Positions 18,151 through 28,305 of a DNA stretch of 64,000 nt are shown here, one piece after another. The notes below the pieces were generated by a model, which had not been told where the DNA came from, did no database searches, and worked only from the letters and a program-made list of their open reading frames with translations. The number at the start of each line of letters is the position of its first letter. Within the stretch, counting starts at the first letter, position 1. The stretch is from contig NZ_JAVXZY010000013.1 in NCBI RefSeq assembly GCF_032337115.1, forward strand, positions 1 to 64,000, in the 5' to 3' direction. The translations under genes were made by a program, and so were the position numbers. Source of the DNA: Roseateles_C aquae (GTDB lineage: Bacteria; Pseudomonadota; Gammaproteobacteria; Burkholderiales; Burkholderiaceae_C).

Positions 18151-20574
18151 TCAGGCGGCGCGCAACACGTCCGCCGGGGCCATGCGCATCGCCACCAGGG
18201 TGTGGCGCAGGGCTGCGATCAGCGTCACCACAAGCGCGCCGAGCAAGGCGATCAAGGTCGCCCAGGCACCGATCGCAGCCTGCTCAGCAAACTGCTGAAG
18301 GAACATCTGGCCGAACAGGTAGGCGGCAGGCAAGGCGGGCAAGGCTGCAATCGCGAGCAGCCAAACGAACTGGCGCGCCAGCAGCCGCGCAATATCGGCG
18401 CGGCTCGCGCCGTGGAGCTTGCGCACAACAATCTCACGCGCCCGCTTCTGCACCGTGAACGCCGACAGGATGTAGACGCTGAAGACAGACAGCGGCACGA
18501 TCACGGCCGCCACGATCAGGCAAATCTGCAGGATCACCATGGGGCCGCCGGCATTGAGTTCGAGCCGTGTGCGCTGTTTGCGCACACTGAAGAACTGGTC
18601 TGGGAAAAGCTCGCTGGCCAGTGCTTCGACGGCACCGCGGGCCGCCTCGATGTCCTGGCCTGCACGCACCATCAGCAGCGTCGGCTCGACACCGATGGTG
18701 TAAACGACGGCCTGGTCGGCGGCCTGACGAAAGCCACTGCCTTCACGCCGGCTCACGCCGACGATCTGCAAGGGTCCCTGACCGGCGCCCAGATCAACGA
18801 ACTTGCCAACAGCCGCCTGCGCATCGGCATGCCCGAGCCGCAGCGCCGCCTGCGGGTCGACGATGGCGACCTTCGCCGTCTCGGCTGCGTCAATGCCGGC
18901 ATCGAACGCGCGCCCGGCTTGCACAGCAAGCCCCAAGGTCGCGAAGTACTCGGGGCTCACCCGTTGCTGGTCAAGAACGACCGGAGCCGCCCCGGGCAAA
19001 CTCAGCTCACGCCTCGTGGGAGCCAGCTCGCTGCCCGCCACAGCGGCAATCTCGGGGCGAGCCTGCAGAGCATTCTTGAAGCTCTGCAGCTGAGTCGCGC
19101 TGAGCTCCTTGGGCACCGTGACCGCCAGCAAAGAATCGACTGCATAGCCATAGTCGATGCGTTTCAGGTAGTTGATCTGCCAAGAGATCGTCACCACCAT
19201 GGCGCTCACGAAAATGGCGATGCCAAACTGCAGCACTGTCAGCACGCGGCGCAGCCACAGGCCACCACCACTCTCGCTGCCACCGCGCCCAGCCAATGCT
19301 TGTGCCGCCTGCATCTTCTGGACTACCCAAAGCGGATACAGGCCGGAGCACAAGCCAACGATGATGCCGCCGGCAAGCACGACCAGCGCGAAGACGATCC
19401 AATCGCCCGTGCCCATGAGCTGGGCAATCGGATGGCTGGTCATGTCCGACCAGGACGGCAGCATCAAGCCCGCAATGCCAGCACCCAGCAGTGCAGCCAG
19501 CAGCGACACCAGGATCGACTCAGTGAGCATTTGCGCGATCAGCCGTCGCGTTCCGATACCCAGCACCTTGCGAACGGCCATCTCGCGTTGCCGCTGCACG
19601 GTGCGGATGGTCGCCAGGTTGACGTAATTGCCCACCGTCAGCACGAGAATCAGCAGCGCCACAAACAGCAAGGCGAAGTTGGCGAGCCTGTCGCCCTTGG
19701 GGCCACTGTTGCTGCGCGCTTGCGGGTCAAGATAGGAATCGAGCAAAGGCCCCAGCTTCACTTCGATCAACTTGTTGGTGCCCAGCTCGGCGCGGTCCTT
19801 CTCACCCAGGTGACCGCGCATCGCCGAGGTCTCAATGTCCGCCACGATCCGCTGTTCCAACTGGGCAAGCAGCCCGGCAGAAGGCGCCCGCACATAGACT
19901 TTGCAGGTGGGCCACTCGGTCGGCTGTTCGGAGTAGTAGTTCCAAGGCGCCCGGGCGCGCACCCGCTCTTGCTCGGGCCAAAGCGCCGTGCCAATCCCCA
20001 CCAGCGCTTCGTAGCGAACCGAGCTGGCTTCAGGCGGGCGCGCCACAATGGCCAGTACCTCGAATGACTGCCCACGTACCTGGACACGCTGCCCCAGCGC
20101 ATCCGCTGTACCGAACAACTTCTGAGCCGACTCGCGCGTCAGCGAAATCGCGTCAGGCCGGCTGAGAGCCGCGCGCAGATCTCCCTGCTCGGCCTTGATG
20201 CCGAACACCTGATCAAAGTCCGGATCTACCAGCGTCAACTCCAGCTCGCTGCTGCGCGCACCGACGCGCACCGATACCGAGTAGGGCAGCACGGCCGTCG
20301 CCTGGACGGGCGCACCGCTTGACGCAATCGCCTCCTTCATCGACAGCGGCACGTTCTCGCTCCAGAACGACAACCCCCAGTTCGCCCGTGCCTTCAGCAC
20401 ATAGACCTGTTCCGCCTTGGGCACATGCCGGTCGAAGCTGGCTTCGAAATGCAGAAAGCCCAGCACAAGAAAGGTGACCGCAAAGCCGATGGCCAGGCCA
20501 AGCACCATGACGGCAGAAAAGGCGGGCTGCTTGCGCATGACGCGCCAGCCCATCCGGAAGTCGCCGTACTTCAT
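18151..20574 (-). CDS. MacB/FtsX-type ABC exporter permease
   Basis: An 807-residue permease. A first transmembrane helix and periplasmic domain are followed by FtsX-type helices around residues 285-425, then a second copy: a helix near 448-470, a periplasmic domain and C-terminal helices (about 670-800). This duplicated MacB-like layout belongs to exporters that work with a separate ATPase and a periplasmic adaptor. The gene overlaps the ATPase gene by 4 bp and is followed by dpgC after 17 bp. From the context it probably exports the lipopeptide. An outer-membrane TolC-like partner was not found in the window. Confidence 0.88.
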   Translation of the reverse strand: MKYGDFRMGWRVMRKQPAFSAVMVLGLAIGFAVTFLVLGFLHFEASFDRHVPKAEQVYVLKARANWGLSFWSENVPLSMKEAIASSGAPVQATAVLPYSVSVRVGARSSELELTLVDPDFDQVFGIKAEQGDLRAALSRPDAISLTRESAQKLFGTADALGQRVQVRGQSFEVLAIVARPPEASSVRYEALVGIGTALWPEQERVRARAPWNYYSEQPTEWPTCKVYVRAPSAGLLAQLEQRIVADIETSAMRGHLGEKDRAELGTNKLIEVKLGPLLDSYLDPQARSNSGPKGDRLANFALLFVALLILVLTVGNYVNLATIRTVQRQREMAVRKVLGIGTRRLIAQMLTESILVSLLAALLGAGIAGLMLPSWSDMTSHPIAQLMGTGDWIVFALVVLAGGIIVGLCSGLYPLWVVQKMQAAQALAGRGGSESGGGLWLRRVLTVLQFGIAIFVSAMVVTISWQINYLKRIDYGYAVDSLLAVTVPKELSATQLQSFKNALQARPEIAAVAGSELAPTRRELSLPGAAPVVLDQQRVSPEYFATLGLAVQAGRAFDAGIDAAETAKVAIVDPQAALRLGHADAQAAVGKFVDLGAGQGPLQIVGVSRREGSGFRQAADQAVVYTIGVEPTLLMVRAGQDIEAARGAVEALASELFPDQFFSVRKQRTRLELNAGGPMVILQICLIVAAVIVPLSVFSVYILSAFTVQKRAREIVVRKLHGASRADIARLLARQFVWLLAIAALPALPAAYLFGQMFLQQFAEQAAIGAWATLIALLGALVVTLIAALRHTLVAMRMAPADVLRAA

Positions 20575-21299
20575 CGCGCCTCCGCGGCTTGTTCCACGGC
20601 GAGCGCCCGCTGCTGATTCGCGGCCGCCGAGGCATCAGCGCCAACCAGGCGGCCGTCGCGCAGCTGCAGCACCCGACTGGCCTGCTGTGCATGCTCGGGC
20701 GAGTGAGTGACCATCACGATGGCCGTGCCCTGCGCGTTGATCTCGCGCAGCATTTGCATAACTTCACTGCCATGCGCAGAGTCCAGATTGCCTGTTGGCT
20801 CGTCAGCGAGCAAGACCGCGGGCTCGCCAACGAGCGCGCGCGCGATGGCGACGCGCTGCTGTTGACCGCCGGAGAGCTGCGACGGGAAGTGCTTGGCACG
20901 ATGCGCGACGCCGAGTCGCTCCAGCATCGCCGTCACCCGGCGCGCACGCTCGGACGGCGGCACATCGCCATACTCGAGTGCGAGCTCGACGTTCTCGAAC
21001 ACCGTCAGTTCCTCGATCAGGTTAAAGCTCTGAAAGATGAAGCCGATGCGGCCGTTGCGCAGCTTGCCCAGCTCGTTCTCGCCAAGGTCGTGCGCTGGCT
21101 GCCCTTCGAACCAGCATTGACCCGAGCTCGGCTTGTCAATCAGCCCGAGCAGGTTCAGCAGGGTCGACTTGCCACAGCCCGACGGCCCAGTGATGGCCAC
21201 ATACTCGCCAGCCTCGATGTTCAGATTGATGTCGCAAAGTGCCGTGGTGCGAACTTCGCCAGCCAAGTGGACTCGGTTGACATTGACAAATTTGTACAT
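20571..21299 (-). CDS. MacB/LolD-type ABC transporter ATPase
   Basis: A 242-residue ATPase with Walker A GPSGCGKST near 39-47, the Q-loop FIFQSFNLIEELTV, signature LSGGQQQR and Walker B VLLADEPTGNLD, followed by the switch His in VTHS. These are typical of the ATPases of MacB, LolD and peptide exporters. It starts at an ATG 57 bp after the adaptor gene stop and overlaps the permease start by 4 bp. It should power the exporter formed with the adjacent permease and adaptor. Confidence 0.92.
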   Translation of the reverse strand: MYKFVNVNRVHLAGEVRTTALCDINLNIEAGEYVAITGPSGCGKSTLLNLLGLIDKPSSGQCWFEGQPAHDLGENELGKLRNGRIGFIFQSFNLIEELTVFENVELALEYGDVPPSERARRVTAMLERLGVAHRAKHFPSQLSGGQQQRVAIARALVGEPAVLLADEPTGNLDSAHGSEVMQMLREINAQGTAIVMVTHSPEHAQQASRVLQLRDGRLVGADASAAANQQRALAVEQAAEAR

Positions 21300-21356
21300 G
21301 CTGGGCCCTAGGTAGAAATTGATTTGCTGGTGAAAGCGCGACGCCGTCGACCACCC

Positions 21357-22634
21357 TCAGCGCTTGAGCTGGAGATGCGTGACGTTGCCAAAGGCGGCAT
21401 AGCTCGATACGACAACCTTGTCGCCTGCCTGCAGACCCGCCAGCACCTCGACTTGACGGTTGTTGCGCCGACCAAGCTGGATGGGCTTCTTGCTCGCATC
21501 GACGCCATTGGCGTCGAGCACGAAAGCCCAGGCGCCGCCGCTGTCAGCGACAAAGGGCGAGTTGGGCAGCACGAGCGCAGCCTTGGGCTCGCCGAGCGTG
21601 ACCTGCACATCCAGGCTTTGACCTGGATTCAGCGTCGCCGGCTGATCGCTTGAGAACACGAGTTCAATCGAGAAGCGTCCATCCTTGATCTGTGGAAAGA
21701 CCTGGCTGACCTGAATGCCGTAATCCTTGCCGTCGTGGCGCAGATGGCCCATTCGGCCAACAGCCACGCGGTTGAGGTAGTACTCGTCTACCTGCGCCGT
21801 CAGCTTGAAGCGGCTCGGATCGTCGATACGACCAATGTGCTGATCTGTCTTGACTGACTGGCCCACCTGCAGCTTGAAGTCCGTCAGGCGCCCGGCGATC
21901 GGCGCCCGCACGACGAGCGCGTCAACATTGCGGCCCACGAGCGCCAGACCCGATTCAATCTTCGCTATCGCACGCTCCATCTCGACGATGACGTTTCGCT
22001 TCACCGCCATCTCGCTGCTGCCATGCGTGCGTTCATTCGCGAGAGCACGCATATCGCGGGATGCCGCATCCTGCGACTCCTGCAAGGCCGACTCGGAGAT
22101 GAAGCCTTGCAGCGCCAACTGCTTGTCGCGCTCTATCTTGCGGCGCGTCAACGCAAGGTTGTGCTCAAGGTCAATCAGGCGCCGCTCATGTTCGGTCGTG
22201 CCCTGTTCAAAAGCCAGGCGCAGCGTTGCAAGATTGGAAATCTGCTGCGCATGCTCACTCTGCCGCTGCAGCAGTTCGAGATGCCGCTGGGAATTCGAGA
22301 TGCGGAACAGCACATCTCCCTGTTTGACAAGCACACCGTCGCGCGCTTCGACTGCCTCGACACGCCCCGAATCAATCGAGTCAATAATGACCGAGTTGAG
22401 CGCCTCAGCCTTTGCCCTTACCGCAATCTCATCGAGGAAGGTGCCGGCCTCCACGGCTGCGATCCGCAGGTCGCTTGCAGGCACTTGCAGGCCGCGGGGC
22501 GCCCAAGCCCACAGCGCCATCGACACGATCAGGAGCAGCGCCCCGGTCAAAGCAGCAGCCAGCCATCTGGGGCGGCGGCGCTGGGGGACGATCTCGTCCA
22601 TCGCCGCTCCGTTCATCGAACCTTCTGCTGACAT
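21357..22634 (-). CDS. MacA/HlyD-type periplasmic adaptor, first gene of the cluster
   Basis: A 425-residue membrane-fusion protein: a short cytoplasmic end, one helix (about 27-45), then a coiled-coil hairpin region (about 120-215) between biotinyl-lipoyl-like halves, with GVLVKQGDVLFRI before the hairpin and VVRAPIAGRLTDFKLQVGQ after it. Such adaptors connect an inner-membrane exporter to a TolC-type channel. It is the promoter-proximal gene of the 22.6-kb cluster. The ATG at 22634 has only a weak ribosome site; the ATG at 22616, preceded by GAAGG, is an alternative. A lux-box-like site lies about 190 bp upstream. Confidence 0.9.
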   Translation of the reverse strand: MSAEGSMNGAAMDEIVPQRRRPRWLAAALTGALLLIVSMALWAWAPRGLQVPASDLRIAAVEAGTFLDEIAVRAKAEALNSVIIDSIDSGRVEAVEARDGVLVKQGDVLFRISNSQRHLELLQRQSEHAQQISNLATLRLAFEQGTTEHERRLIDLEHNLALTRRKIERDKQLALQGFISESALQESQDAASRDMRALANERTHGSSEMAVKRNVIVEMERAIAKIESGLALVGRNVDALVVRAPIAGRLTDFKLQVGQSVKTDQHIGRIDDPSRFKLTAQVDEYYLNRVAVGRMGHLRHDGKDYGIQVSQVFPQIKDGRFSIELVFSSDQPATLNPGQSLDVQVTLGEPKAALVLPNSPFVADSGGAWAFVLDANGVDASKKPIQLGRRNNRQVEVLAGLQAGDKVVVSSYAAFGNVTHLQLKR

Positions 22635-22778
22635 AGTTGCTGCTCAATCGATTCCATCCAGTGGTTTTTGCCCAATAGGTCAACAGCCTGCGCGAATCTG
22701 CGGCACGGCAGCAGGAGGGACCTGACAAACCTCTTCTGAAGGTCTGATTCGCGGGGCTGGCTATGTAGAGCCCGGCGG

Positions 22779-22784
22779 ATTCTA
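22779..22784 (-). promoter_or_regulatory. Candidate -10 element for the biosynthetic cluster
   Basis: Read on the minus strand this is TAGAAT, five of six matches to TATAAT. No good -35 hexamer lies at 16-18 bp, which is normal for an activator-dependent promoter. The predicted start point near 22772 would put the lux-box-like palindrome centre at about -60, a position used by LuxR-family activators. The leader to the first start codon would be about 137 nt. Prediction only. Confidence 0.4.
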
Positions 22785-22823
22785 GGGACGGAAAGTCGCG
22801 CTTAACGCCTTGAATCGGCGACC

Positions 22824-22839
22824 CTGTAAGAGCTTACAG
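22824..22839 (-). promoter_or_regulatory. Lux-box-like inverted repeat
   Basis: The plus strand reads CTGTAAGAGCTTACAG: perfect 7-bp arms CTGTAAG and CTTACAG around AG. This is the size, symmetry and core sequence of binding sites for LuxR-type quorum-sensing regulators, for example CepR-type boxes in Burkholderia. It lies about 190 bp upstream of the first gene of the cluster and about 60 bp upstream of the predicted start point. No luxI or luxR gene is in the window, so the regulator would be encoded elsewhere. Confidence 0.55.
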
Positions 22840-23366
22840 ATGCCGTACCGATTGACACAAATCTGCCGCTGACTTTTGGCATCCATGCGTTGGAATCGCT
22901 GCGTCCAATTGAAAGCGCGGCCGAGAATTCATGCCGCCGCAGTGCTCGCTGAATTGCGAGCCATGAACGAAAAGCGCATCTGCAGATCGCCACGTGACCG
23001 GTTCGATTCGGGAAGGTCAGCGCAAGTCGACGTGAGCGTGGGCAAGCGCCAGCCATGGCCTGCCAAGGCGCGATACGCAGCGCGCCTACATGAGCAGGCC
23101 CCTTCCCTCGAGCACGGCAAAAGAAAGCTGATACTGCCCTTCCATCGCACCGAGCGACTGCCTTTTTGGCCGCTTCAATAGGAGTTCATGCATATAGTTA
23201 TGTTTTTTGCATTTCACTTTGAATGCGCGCCTTGTTTTCATGCCGCGCAAGCTATCTGACGACCACATGAGTTCAACCGCTCAGGCCAAATTGCCACAAC
23301 CTGTCGCATTAGGGATTGTCTGCGCCGGTCGGCTTATGGCGCAACGACGTCCGCATACTTTTACAG

Positions 23367-23789
<423 letters not shown>

Positions 23790-24373
23790 GCGCTGGCCGA
23801 CCGATGCGCCGCTTCACCGCCACGCCCTTCATGCCGGTGGAGCGAAAGCTGCACGAACAGCCCGAGGAAGACCTGCCGAATGGCGGCAGGGCAATAGCTA
23901 GCGCGATCATCCACGACGCCGGGGCGGGCACTTCAGCTGTCTGGCAATTCCTCGGAAGCCCGAACCGATCGCCGATGCGCGGGACTTGATGCATGGCGCA
24001 CACCAAAGGCCCGCTTTGTTTCGTCCCGTCGAGTCCAGATCGCTTTTCCGGCACCGACCGAGATTCAGTGTTGATTCGGTGGACCTTGGGCCTCATTCCG
24101 GTGGCCGATCCCGACGGCCTGCTTTCGGGCCGGCGCTGCAGCCGCTCGCGCCCACGCTGTTCAGCAGGATTTCACGGCACGGCAGCTTGGTCGCCGCACC
24201 CCGGGCAAGCCCTGCCCGGCCAATGGCCGGCGCAAGCGCCAAGCGGGTTTACAGTGCGAAACGCATCGGTAATGATGGTGAGCCGCATTGCTTGTGCCTG
24301 AGCGCACAATGACGCCCTGGCGCCGGCGTCCTGCAGCAGCCGTCCATACAACACCTCAGCGCTCAGGTTCAGC

Positions 24374-26101
24374 ATGCAAGTGGAGTCCACCTTGGTAGAA
24401 GCCCCCCAATCAGCCCTGTCAGGCGTCGCACGCATTCTCGTGCATGCTGGCAAGCTGCAGGCCAAGGCTGCCGAAGACCTGGTGAAGCAGGCGAAGGACA
24501 GAAAGATCAGCTTCGTCAGCGCGGTCATTGCAGCAGGCGCTGTGGGGCCGGCAGATTTGGCCCATACCCTGTCGACGGCGCTGGCGGTTCCAGTGCTGGA
24601 TCTGAATGCGATGGACCCGCAGCGGCTGCCTCAGAACATCATTGACAGCAAACTGGCGCAACAGTACCAGGTGATTGCGCTGGGTCGGCGCGGGAATCGG
24701 CTCTTTATTGGCGGCGTGGACCCGACCGAGCAAGAAGTCGCCGAGCGCATCAAGTTTGCCACCCAGTTGTCGCCCGAGTGGGTCATCGTCGAGTACGACA
24801 AGCTGGCCAAGCATCTGCAAGGTGCGGCGACCAGTGCCAGTGAAGCGCTGGAGACGATTGCCGGCGGTGACTTCGACTTTGACATCGCTGAAGAGGATGT
24901 CACTCCGCAGCAAGACACGCCCGAGATGGCCGACGTGGAAGATGCGCCGGTGGTGCGTTTTCTGCAGAAGATGCTGGTCGATGCCATCAATATGCGCGCC
25001 TCGGACCTGCACTTCGAGCCCTACGAGTACAACTACCGGGTCAGGTTTCGTGTTGACGGCGAGTTGCGCGAGATCACACAACCCCCGGTCGCCATCAAGG
25101 ACAAGCTGGCTTCGCGGATCAAGGTGATCTCGCGCATGGATATCGCCGAGCGTCGCGTGCCGCAGGATGGCCGCATGAAGCTGAAGTTCGGCAGCAAGTC
25201 AATCGACTTTCGCGTCAGCACCTTGCCCACGCTGTTCGGCGAAAAGATCGTCATCCGTATCCTTGACTCCTCATCGGCAAAGCTGGGCATTGAGGCGCTG
25301 GGCTATGAGAAAGCGGAGAAGGACCGCCTGCTGGCCTGCATCCATCGCCCCTACGGCATGATTCTGGTCACCGGCCCGACCGGCTCGGGCAAGACAGTGT
25401 CGCTCTACACCTGCTTGAACATCCTGAACCAGCCCGGCGTCAACATCTCGACCGTCGAAGATCCGGCCGAAATCAACCTGCCCGGCATCAATCAGGTCAA
25501 TGTCAATGACAAGGCCGGCCTCACGTTTGCGGCGGCGCTGAAATCCTTTCTGCGCCAGGATCCCGATGTCATCATGGTCGGCGAAATCCGTGACCTGGAG
25601 ACGGCTGACATCGCCATCAAGGCGGCGCAAACCGGCCATATGGTGATGTCCACCCTGCACACCAATGACGCGCCGACAACGCTGACCCGGCTGCTGAACA
25701 TGGGTGTCGCCCCATTCAACATCGCCTCCAGCGTGCTCTTGATCACGGCGCAGCGTCTGGCACGCCGCCTGTGCGAAAACTGCAAGGTGCTGGCCGACTA
25801 TCCTCGCGAAGCGCTGCTCAAGGCCGGCTTCACCGAGGACGAGCTCGATGGCAGCTGGCGCCCCTATCGCGCCGTGGGCTGCTCCAGCTGTAACAACGGG
25901 TATCGCGGACGCGTCGGCCTTTACCAAGTGATGCCCATCACCGAAGCAATCCAGCGCATCATCTTGTCCGAGGGGACGGCCATGGACATCGCAGAGCAGG
26001 CGCGACGTGAAGGTGTGCGAGATCTGCGTCAGTCCGGCCTGGTCAAGGTCAGGGGCGGGGTCACAACGCTGGAAGAAGTGTTGGCTGCGACGAACGAATG
26101 A
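24374..26101 (+). CDS. pilB: Type IV pilus assembly ATPase PilB
   Basis: A 575-residue extension ATPase. An N-terminal MshEN-type domain (about 1-160) precedes the secretion ATPase domain with Walker A GPTGSGKT near 333-341, the Asp box, Walker B (DPDVIMVGEIRD) and the His box GHMVMSTLHTND. A tetracysteine zinc site follows (CENC about residue 467 and CSSC about 40 residues later). PilB powers pilus extension from the inner-membrane platform PilC. It is the first gene of pilBCD, 44 bp before pilC. The ATG at 24374 has a weak ribosome site. Confidence 0.98.
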   Translation: MQVESTLVEAPQSALSGVARILVHAGKLQAKAAEDLVKQAKDRKISFVSAVIAAGAVGPADLAHTLSTALAVPVLDLNAMDPQRLPQNIIDSKLAQQYQVIALGRRGNRLFIGGVDPTEQEVAERIKFATQLSPEWVIVEYDKLAKHLQGAATSASEALETIAGGDFDFDIAEEDVTPQQDTPEMADVEDAPVVRFLQKMLVDAINMRASDLHFEPYEYNYRVRFRVDGELREITQPPVAIKDKLASRIKVISRMDIAERRVPQDGRMKLKFGSKSIDFRVSTLPTLFGEKIVIRILDSSSAKLGIEALGYEKAEKDRLLACIHRPYGMILVTGPTGSGKTVSLYTCLNILNQPGVNISTVEDPAEINLPGINQVNVNDKAGLTFAAALKSFLRQDPDVIMVGEIRDLETADIAIKAAQTGHMVMSTLHTNDAPTTLTRLLNMGVAPFNIASSVLLITAQRLARRLCENCKVLADYPREALLKAGFTEDELDGSWRPYRAVGCSSCNNGYRGRVGLYQVMPITEAIQRIILSEGTAMDIAEQARREGVRDLRQSGLVKVRGGVTTLEEVLAATNE

Positions 26102-26145
26102 GTTGGGCACGCCCCTGGGCGTGAGATACAAAGTGACGAGGTGAT

Positions 26146-27369
26146 ATGGCGACAAGCGCAAGTGCTGCCAAGAATGCGAAAGACTTCGTGTTCGAGTGGG
26201 AGGGCAAGGATCGCAACGGCAAGACCGTTCGCGGTGAGATCCGAGCGGGTGGCGAAGCCATGGTCAGTGCCACGCTGCGGCGTCAGGGCATTCTGGTCAA
26301 CAAGGTCAAGAAGAGGCGTTCCACCGGCGGCAAGTCGATCAAGCAGAAGGACATTGCCGTCTTTACACGCCAACTGGCCACGATGATGCGTGCCGGCGTG
26401 CCGCTGCTGCAGTCTTTTGACATTGTCGGCCGCGGCTCGACAAATCCGCGGCTGACCCGCCTGCTCAACGACATCCGCCAGGATGTTGAAACGGGTACCA
26501 GCCTTTCAGCCGCGTTTCGCAAGCACCCCATGTATTTCGACGCGCTGTACTGCAACCTGGTCGAGGCCGGCGAAGCCGGCGGCATCCTGGAGCAACTGCT
26601 GGATCGGCTGGCGATGTACCAGGAGAAGACGGTCGCGATCAAGGGCAAGATCAAATCGGCCCTGACCTACCCGATTGCGGTGATGGTGGTGGCCTTCATC
26701 GTCGTCGCGGTGATCATGATCTTCGTCGTGCCGGCGTTCAAGGATGTTTTCAAGTCCTTTGGTGCCGATCTGCCGGCCCCAACGTTGATGGTGATTGCCT
26801 TGTCGGAGTTCTTTGTTGCCTATTGGTGGTTGATCTTCATCAGCATCGGCGGCGGCCTTTACTTCTTCTTCCAGACCTGGAAACGCTCGGAGAAAATGCA
26901 GCATCGGATGGACCGACTGCTGTTGAAGATCCCAGTGTTCGGCGACCTGCTCTACAAGTCGGCGATCGCGCGCTGGACGCGCACCTTGTCGACCATGTTT
27001 GCGGCCGGCGTGCCCTTGGTTGAGGCACTGGACTCCGTCGGTGGCGCCTCGGGCAATGCGGTGTTTCAGGAAGCCACCGAGAAGATCCAGCGCGATGTTT
27101 CGACCGGCGCGGCTTTGACCACTTCCATGCAGGCCACCGGCGTCTTTCCGACCATGGTGCTGCAGATGGCCGCCATCGGCGAGGAATCTGGCTCGCTGGA
27201 TCACATGCTGTCAAAGGCCGCCGAGTTCTTCGAAGAAGAGGTCGACGAGGCCGTGAAGGCGCTGTCCAGTCTGATGGAGCCCTTCATCATCGTCATTCTG
27301 GGCGGCTTGATCGGCGGCATTGTCGTGTCGATGTACCTGCCCATCTTCAAGCTCGGCCAGGTGGTCTGA
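26146..27369 (+). CDS. pilC: Type IV pilus inner-membrane platform protein PilC
   Basis: A 407-residue GspF-family protein with two copies of the T2SSF domain (about 70-195 and 275-395), each ending in membrane helices, for example AVMVVAFIVVAVIMIFVVPAF. PilC is the platform on which the PilB ATPase turns to assemble pilins. The ATG at 26146 is preceded by GAGGTGAT, a good ribosome site. The first domain has the QLATMMRAGVPLLQ signature. It lies between pilB and pilD in the classic order. Confidence 0.98.
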   Translation: MATSASAAKNAKDFVFEWEGKDRNGKTVRGEIRAGGEAMVSATLRRQGILVNKVKKRRSTGGKSIKQKDIAVFTRQLATMMRAGVPLLQSFDIVGRGSTNPRLTRLLNDIRQDVETGTSLSAAFRKHPMYFDALYCNLVEAGEAGGILEQLLDRLAMYQEKTVAIKGKIKSALTYPIAVMVVAFIVVAVIMIFVVPAFKDVFKSFGADLPAPTLMVIALSEFFVAYWWLIFISIGGGLYFFFQTWKRSEKMQHRMDRLLLKIPVFGDLLYKSAIARWTRTLSTMFAAGVPLVEALDSVGGASGNAVFQEATEKIQRDVSTGAALTTSMQATGVFPTMVLQMAAIGEESGSLDHMLSKAAEFFEEEVDEAVKALSSLMEPFIIVILGGLIGGIVVSMYLPIFKLGQVV

Positions 27370-27375
27370 TCCCAG

Positions 27376-28305
27376 ATGCAATTCGACATTCAATGGCTGC
27401 TCACGCCGTGGGCGCTGGGCATCATCGGGCTGTGCATCGGCAGTTTCCTCAACGTCGTCGTCCATCGACTGCCCTTGATGCTGGAACGCCAGTGGCTGGC
27501 AGACGCGGCGGCCCAACTGGCCGACACGGACGGCTTGCAACGCGGAGCAAGCCTGGACGCGAACGCTGCCAAGGCCGTCGTCGCGCAGGCTGAGCGGGTC
27601 GATACGGCGCTGGGCAAGCTGGCTCCGCTGGGCATTGCGATGCCACGCTCACGCTGCCCGCATTGCGGCCACCAACTGGGCTGGAGTGAAAACCTGCCGC
27701 TGATCGGCTGGCTGCGACTGAAGGGGCGCTGCGCCGAATGCAAGCGCCCGATCTCGGCCCGCTATCCGCTGCTAGAGGCGCTCACCGGGCTGATGTTCGC
27801 CGCGCTGGGCTGGCATTTCCAGGGGCAGATGGTGGCCCTGCTGTGGTGTGGCTTTGCTGCCGCGCTGCTCGCCTTGGCGGCGATTGATTGGGACACCACG
27901 CTGTTGCCCGACTCGATCAACCAGCCCCTGCTCTGGGCAGGCCTGCTGGCCGCCCTGCTCGGCTGGACGATTCCGCTGCAGACGGCCGTGACCGGCGCCA
28001 TTGCCGGCTACCTGTCTCTCTGGTCGGTGTACTGGCTGTTCAAACTGGCCACTGGCAAGGAGGGCATGGGCTATGGCGACTTCAAGCTGCTGGCCGCGCT
28101 GGGTGCCTGGCTGGGCTGGCAGATGCTTTTGCCCATCGTGCTGGGTGCATCGTGCATTGGCGCCATCGTCGGCATTGCGATGAAGCTCAATGCCAAGCTG
28201 CGCGAAGGCCGCTATGTGCCCTTCGGCCCCTTCCTGGCCGGCGGTGGCTTCGTCGTGCTGTTTGCCGGGGCGCCACGGGTGATGGGCTGGCTGGGCTGGG
28301 CTTGA
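27376..28305 (+). CDS. pilD: Prepilin peptidase and N-methyltransferase PilD
   Basis: A 309-residue inner-membrane aspartic peptidase that cleaves prepilin leaders and N-methylates the new N-terminal residue. It has CPHC and CAEC zinc pairs in the cytoplasmic N-terminal domain and the two catalytic aspartates in IDWDTTLLPD and GYGDFKLL. It is slightly longer than many PilD proteins because of an insertion of roughly 30 residues after the first helix (about residues 40-80). Its stop overlaps the coaE start as TGATG. Confidence 0.97.
   Translation: MQFDIQWLLTPWALGIIGLCIGSFLNVVVHRLPLMLERQWLADAAAQLADTDGLQRGASLDANAAKAVVAQAERVDTALGKLAPLGIAMPRSRCPHCGHQLGWSENLPLIGWLRLKGRCAECKRPISARYPLLEALTGLMFAALGWHFQGQMVALLWCGFAAALLALAAIDWDTTLLPDSINQPLLWAGLLAALLGWTIPLQTAVTGAIAGYLSLWSVYWLFKLATGKEGMGYGDFKLLAALGAWLGWQMLLPIVLGASCIGAIVGIAMKLNAKLREGRYVPFGPFLAGGGFVVLFAGAPRVMGWLGWA

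Noticed and set aside
18202..20067. Plus-strand frame of 621 codons
   Set aside because: Antisense to the MacB-type permease and rich in His, Arg and Gln without motifs.
24201..24219. Hairpin CCGGGCA...TGCCCGG upstream of pilB
   Set aside because: No T-run and no adjacent gene end; may be chance in GC-rich DNA.
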